The position numbers and the translations under genes were made by a program. A stretch of DNA of 64,000 nucleotides from RPRB01 sp035501615 (GTDB lineage: Bacteria; Myxococcota; Myxococcia; Myxococcales; Myxococcaceae). Each line of letters begins with the position of its first letter. Position 1 is the stretch's first letter. The DNA lies in assembly GCA_035501615.1 (NCBI GenBank), contig DATJVY010000078.1, positions 1 to 64,000 of the forward strand, in the 5' to 3' direction. The notes under the pieces were generated by a model that worked only from the letters and a program-made list of their open reading frames with translations, did no database searches and was not told where the DNA came from. Below, piece by piece: positions 63,103 through 64,000 of the stretch.

Positions 63103-63141
63103 CCGGATGGATTTTGTCCGGGGTGCAGCGTATAGAACGCC

Positions 63142-64000
63142 ATGCTGACCGACCCCCTCCGCGTGGCGCTCACGTTCGACGACGTGCTGCTCCAGCCGGC
63201 CGAGAGCGAGGTCCTCCCGAAGGACGTCCAGCTCGGCACCCGCCTCACCCGGAACCTGCGCCTGAACATCCCGCTGCTCTCGGCGGCGATGGACACCGTC
63301 ACCGAGTCCGCGACCGCCATCGCCATGGCCCAGCAGGGCGGCATCGGGGTGATCCACAAGAACCTCTCCGTCGAGCGCCAGGCAGCCGAGGTCGCCCGGG
63401 TGAAGAAGTACTCCAGCGGCATGGTGAGCGAGCCGGTGGTGGTGGAGCCCGAGGCCCCGCTCCACCTGGCCCTCGATCTCATGAAGCGCAACGGCATCTC
63501 CGGCATCCCGGTGACCCGGGGCCGGAAGCTGATGGGCATCCTCACCAGCCGGGACGTCCGGTTCGAGACCAACCTCGACAAGAAGGTCGAGGAGGTGATG
63601 ACCCGGAAGCTGATCACCGCCCGCGAGGGGGTGAGCAAGAAGGCGGCGCTGGAGCTGCTCCACTCCAACCGGATCGAGAAGCTGCTCCTGGTCGACGAGC
63701 ATGGCGAGCTCCGCGGGCTGATGACCATCAAGGACATCGAGAAGTCCCGGACCCATCCCCACTCCGCGAAGGACGGCAAGGGCCGGCTCCTCGTCGCCGC
63801 CGCGGTCGGCGTGGGACCGGACCGCGAGGAGCGGGTGGCCGCGCTGCTCAAGGCCGGATGCGACATCCTGGTGGTCGACACCGCCCACGGCCACTCTCAC
63901 GGGGTGCTGGATTCGGTGCGGGATACCCGGCGCAACTTCTCCGGCTTCGAGCTGGTGGCCGGCAACGTGGCCACCGCCGAGGGCACCCGGGCGCTGATCG
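63142..64000 (+). CDS. guaB: Inosine-5'-monophosphate dehydrogenase (3' end outside window)
   Basis: The first 286 residues of IMP dehydrogenase are visible: FDDVLLQPAES near the start, IPLLSAAMDTVTES, a CBS pair (about residues 95-205, with SGIPVTRGRKLMGILTSRD and LLLVDEHGELRGL), and the TIM-barrel part with VVDTAHGHSHGVLD and GNVATAEGTRAL. It oxidises IMP to XMP, the committed step to GMP. The catalytic Cys loop and flap lie beyond the window end. Two hairpins lie in the 80-nt leader. Confidence 0.97.
   Translation, partial: MLTDPLRVALTFDDVLLQPAESEVLPKDVQLGTRLTRNLRLNIPLLSAAMDTVTESATAIAMAQQGGIGVIHKNLSVERQAAEVARVKKYSSGMVSEPVVVEPEAPLHLALDLMKRNGISGIPVTRGRKLMGILTSRDVRFETNLDKKVEEVMTRKLITAREGVSKKAALELLHSNRIEKLLLVDEHGELRGLMTIKDIEKSRTHPHSAKDGKGRLLVAAAVGVGPDREERVAALLKAGCDILVVDTAHGHSHGVLDSVRDTRRNFSGFELVAGNVATAEGTRALI

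Overview
The window is uniformly GC-rich, gene-dense bacterial chromosome. The mix of long Ser/Thr kinases with a C-terminal membrane segment and TPR repeats, sigma-54 activators with N-terminal FHA domains, a free-standing PilZ protein, Cys-rich lipoproteins and a sphingolipid operon points to a myxobacterium-like member of the Myxococcota. That placement is inference from gene content; there is no rRNA or other marker here. I saw no tRNA, rRNA, CRISPR array, insertion sequence or prophage. The first and last genes run off the edges.

Layout. (1) 1-8002: a stress-tolerance island with HdeD, an HdeA-like periplasmic protein, an M48 protease, two Hsp20s, a truncated DnaJ, UspA, a DUF190-CBS protein and a CPA2 antiporter. 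(2) 8418-11578: a three-gene envelope operon (two beta-barrels and a Cys-rich lipoprotein). (3) 11603-15743: redox genes (CrtI-like FAD enzyme, flavodoxin, diheme lipoprotein). (4) 16110-22694, minus strand: class I aldolase, a small membrane protein, then a probable ceramide operon transcribed spt > bcerS-A > cerR > bcerS-B. (5) 23015-26614: split methylmalonyl-CoA mutase, HMG-CoA lyase and a GFA protein. (6) 26777-32211: a Ser/Thr kinase, a zinc peptidase, GNAT, DUF2807 and amidotransferase genes. (7) 32452-40722: rpsA with a clear terminator, two lipoproteins, thiolase plus the two CoA-transferase subunits, PilZ and an RNA uracil methyltransferase. (8) 40744-48481: an epimerase remnant, a VWA protein, an orphan ABC permease, a LytS/LytTR two-component pair and a lipoprotein. 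(9) 48543-59765: the most interesting stretch. It holds two FHA sigma-54 activators, a kinase, a large Asp-box lipoprotein, and three sigma-54-promoter-like sites next to palindromic elements. It ends in an operon of three tiny unknown proteins. (10) 59884-64000: miaB, gamma carbonic anhydrase, a cyclic-nucleotide-binding protein, DedA and the start of guaB.

How the genes work together. The methylmalonyl-CoA mutase and HMG-CoA lyase genes, together with CoA-transferase and thiolase, form a leucine/propionate route through acetoacetate to acetyl-CoA. Spt, bCerS and CerR would make dihydroceramide. In region 9 I infer a signalling chain: a membrane Ser/Thr kinase, a phosphothreonine-reading FHA activator, a sigma-54 promoter with three helically phased GAGCGCTC sites, and small membrane proteins as output. 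This is the best candidate for an undescribed system in the window.
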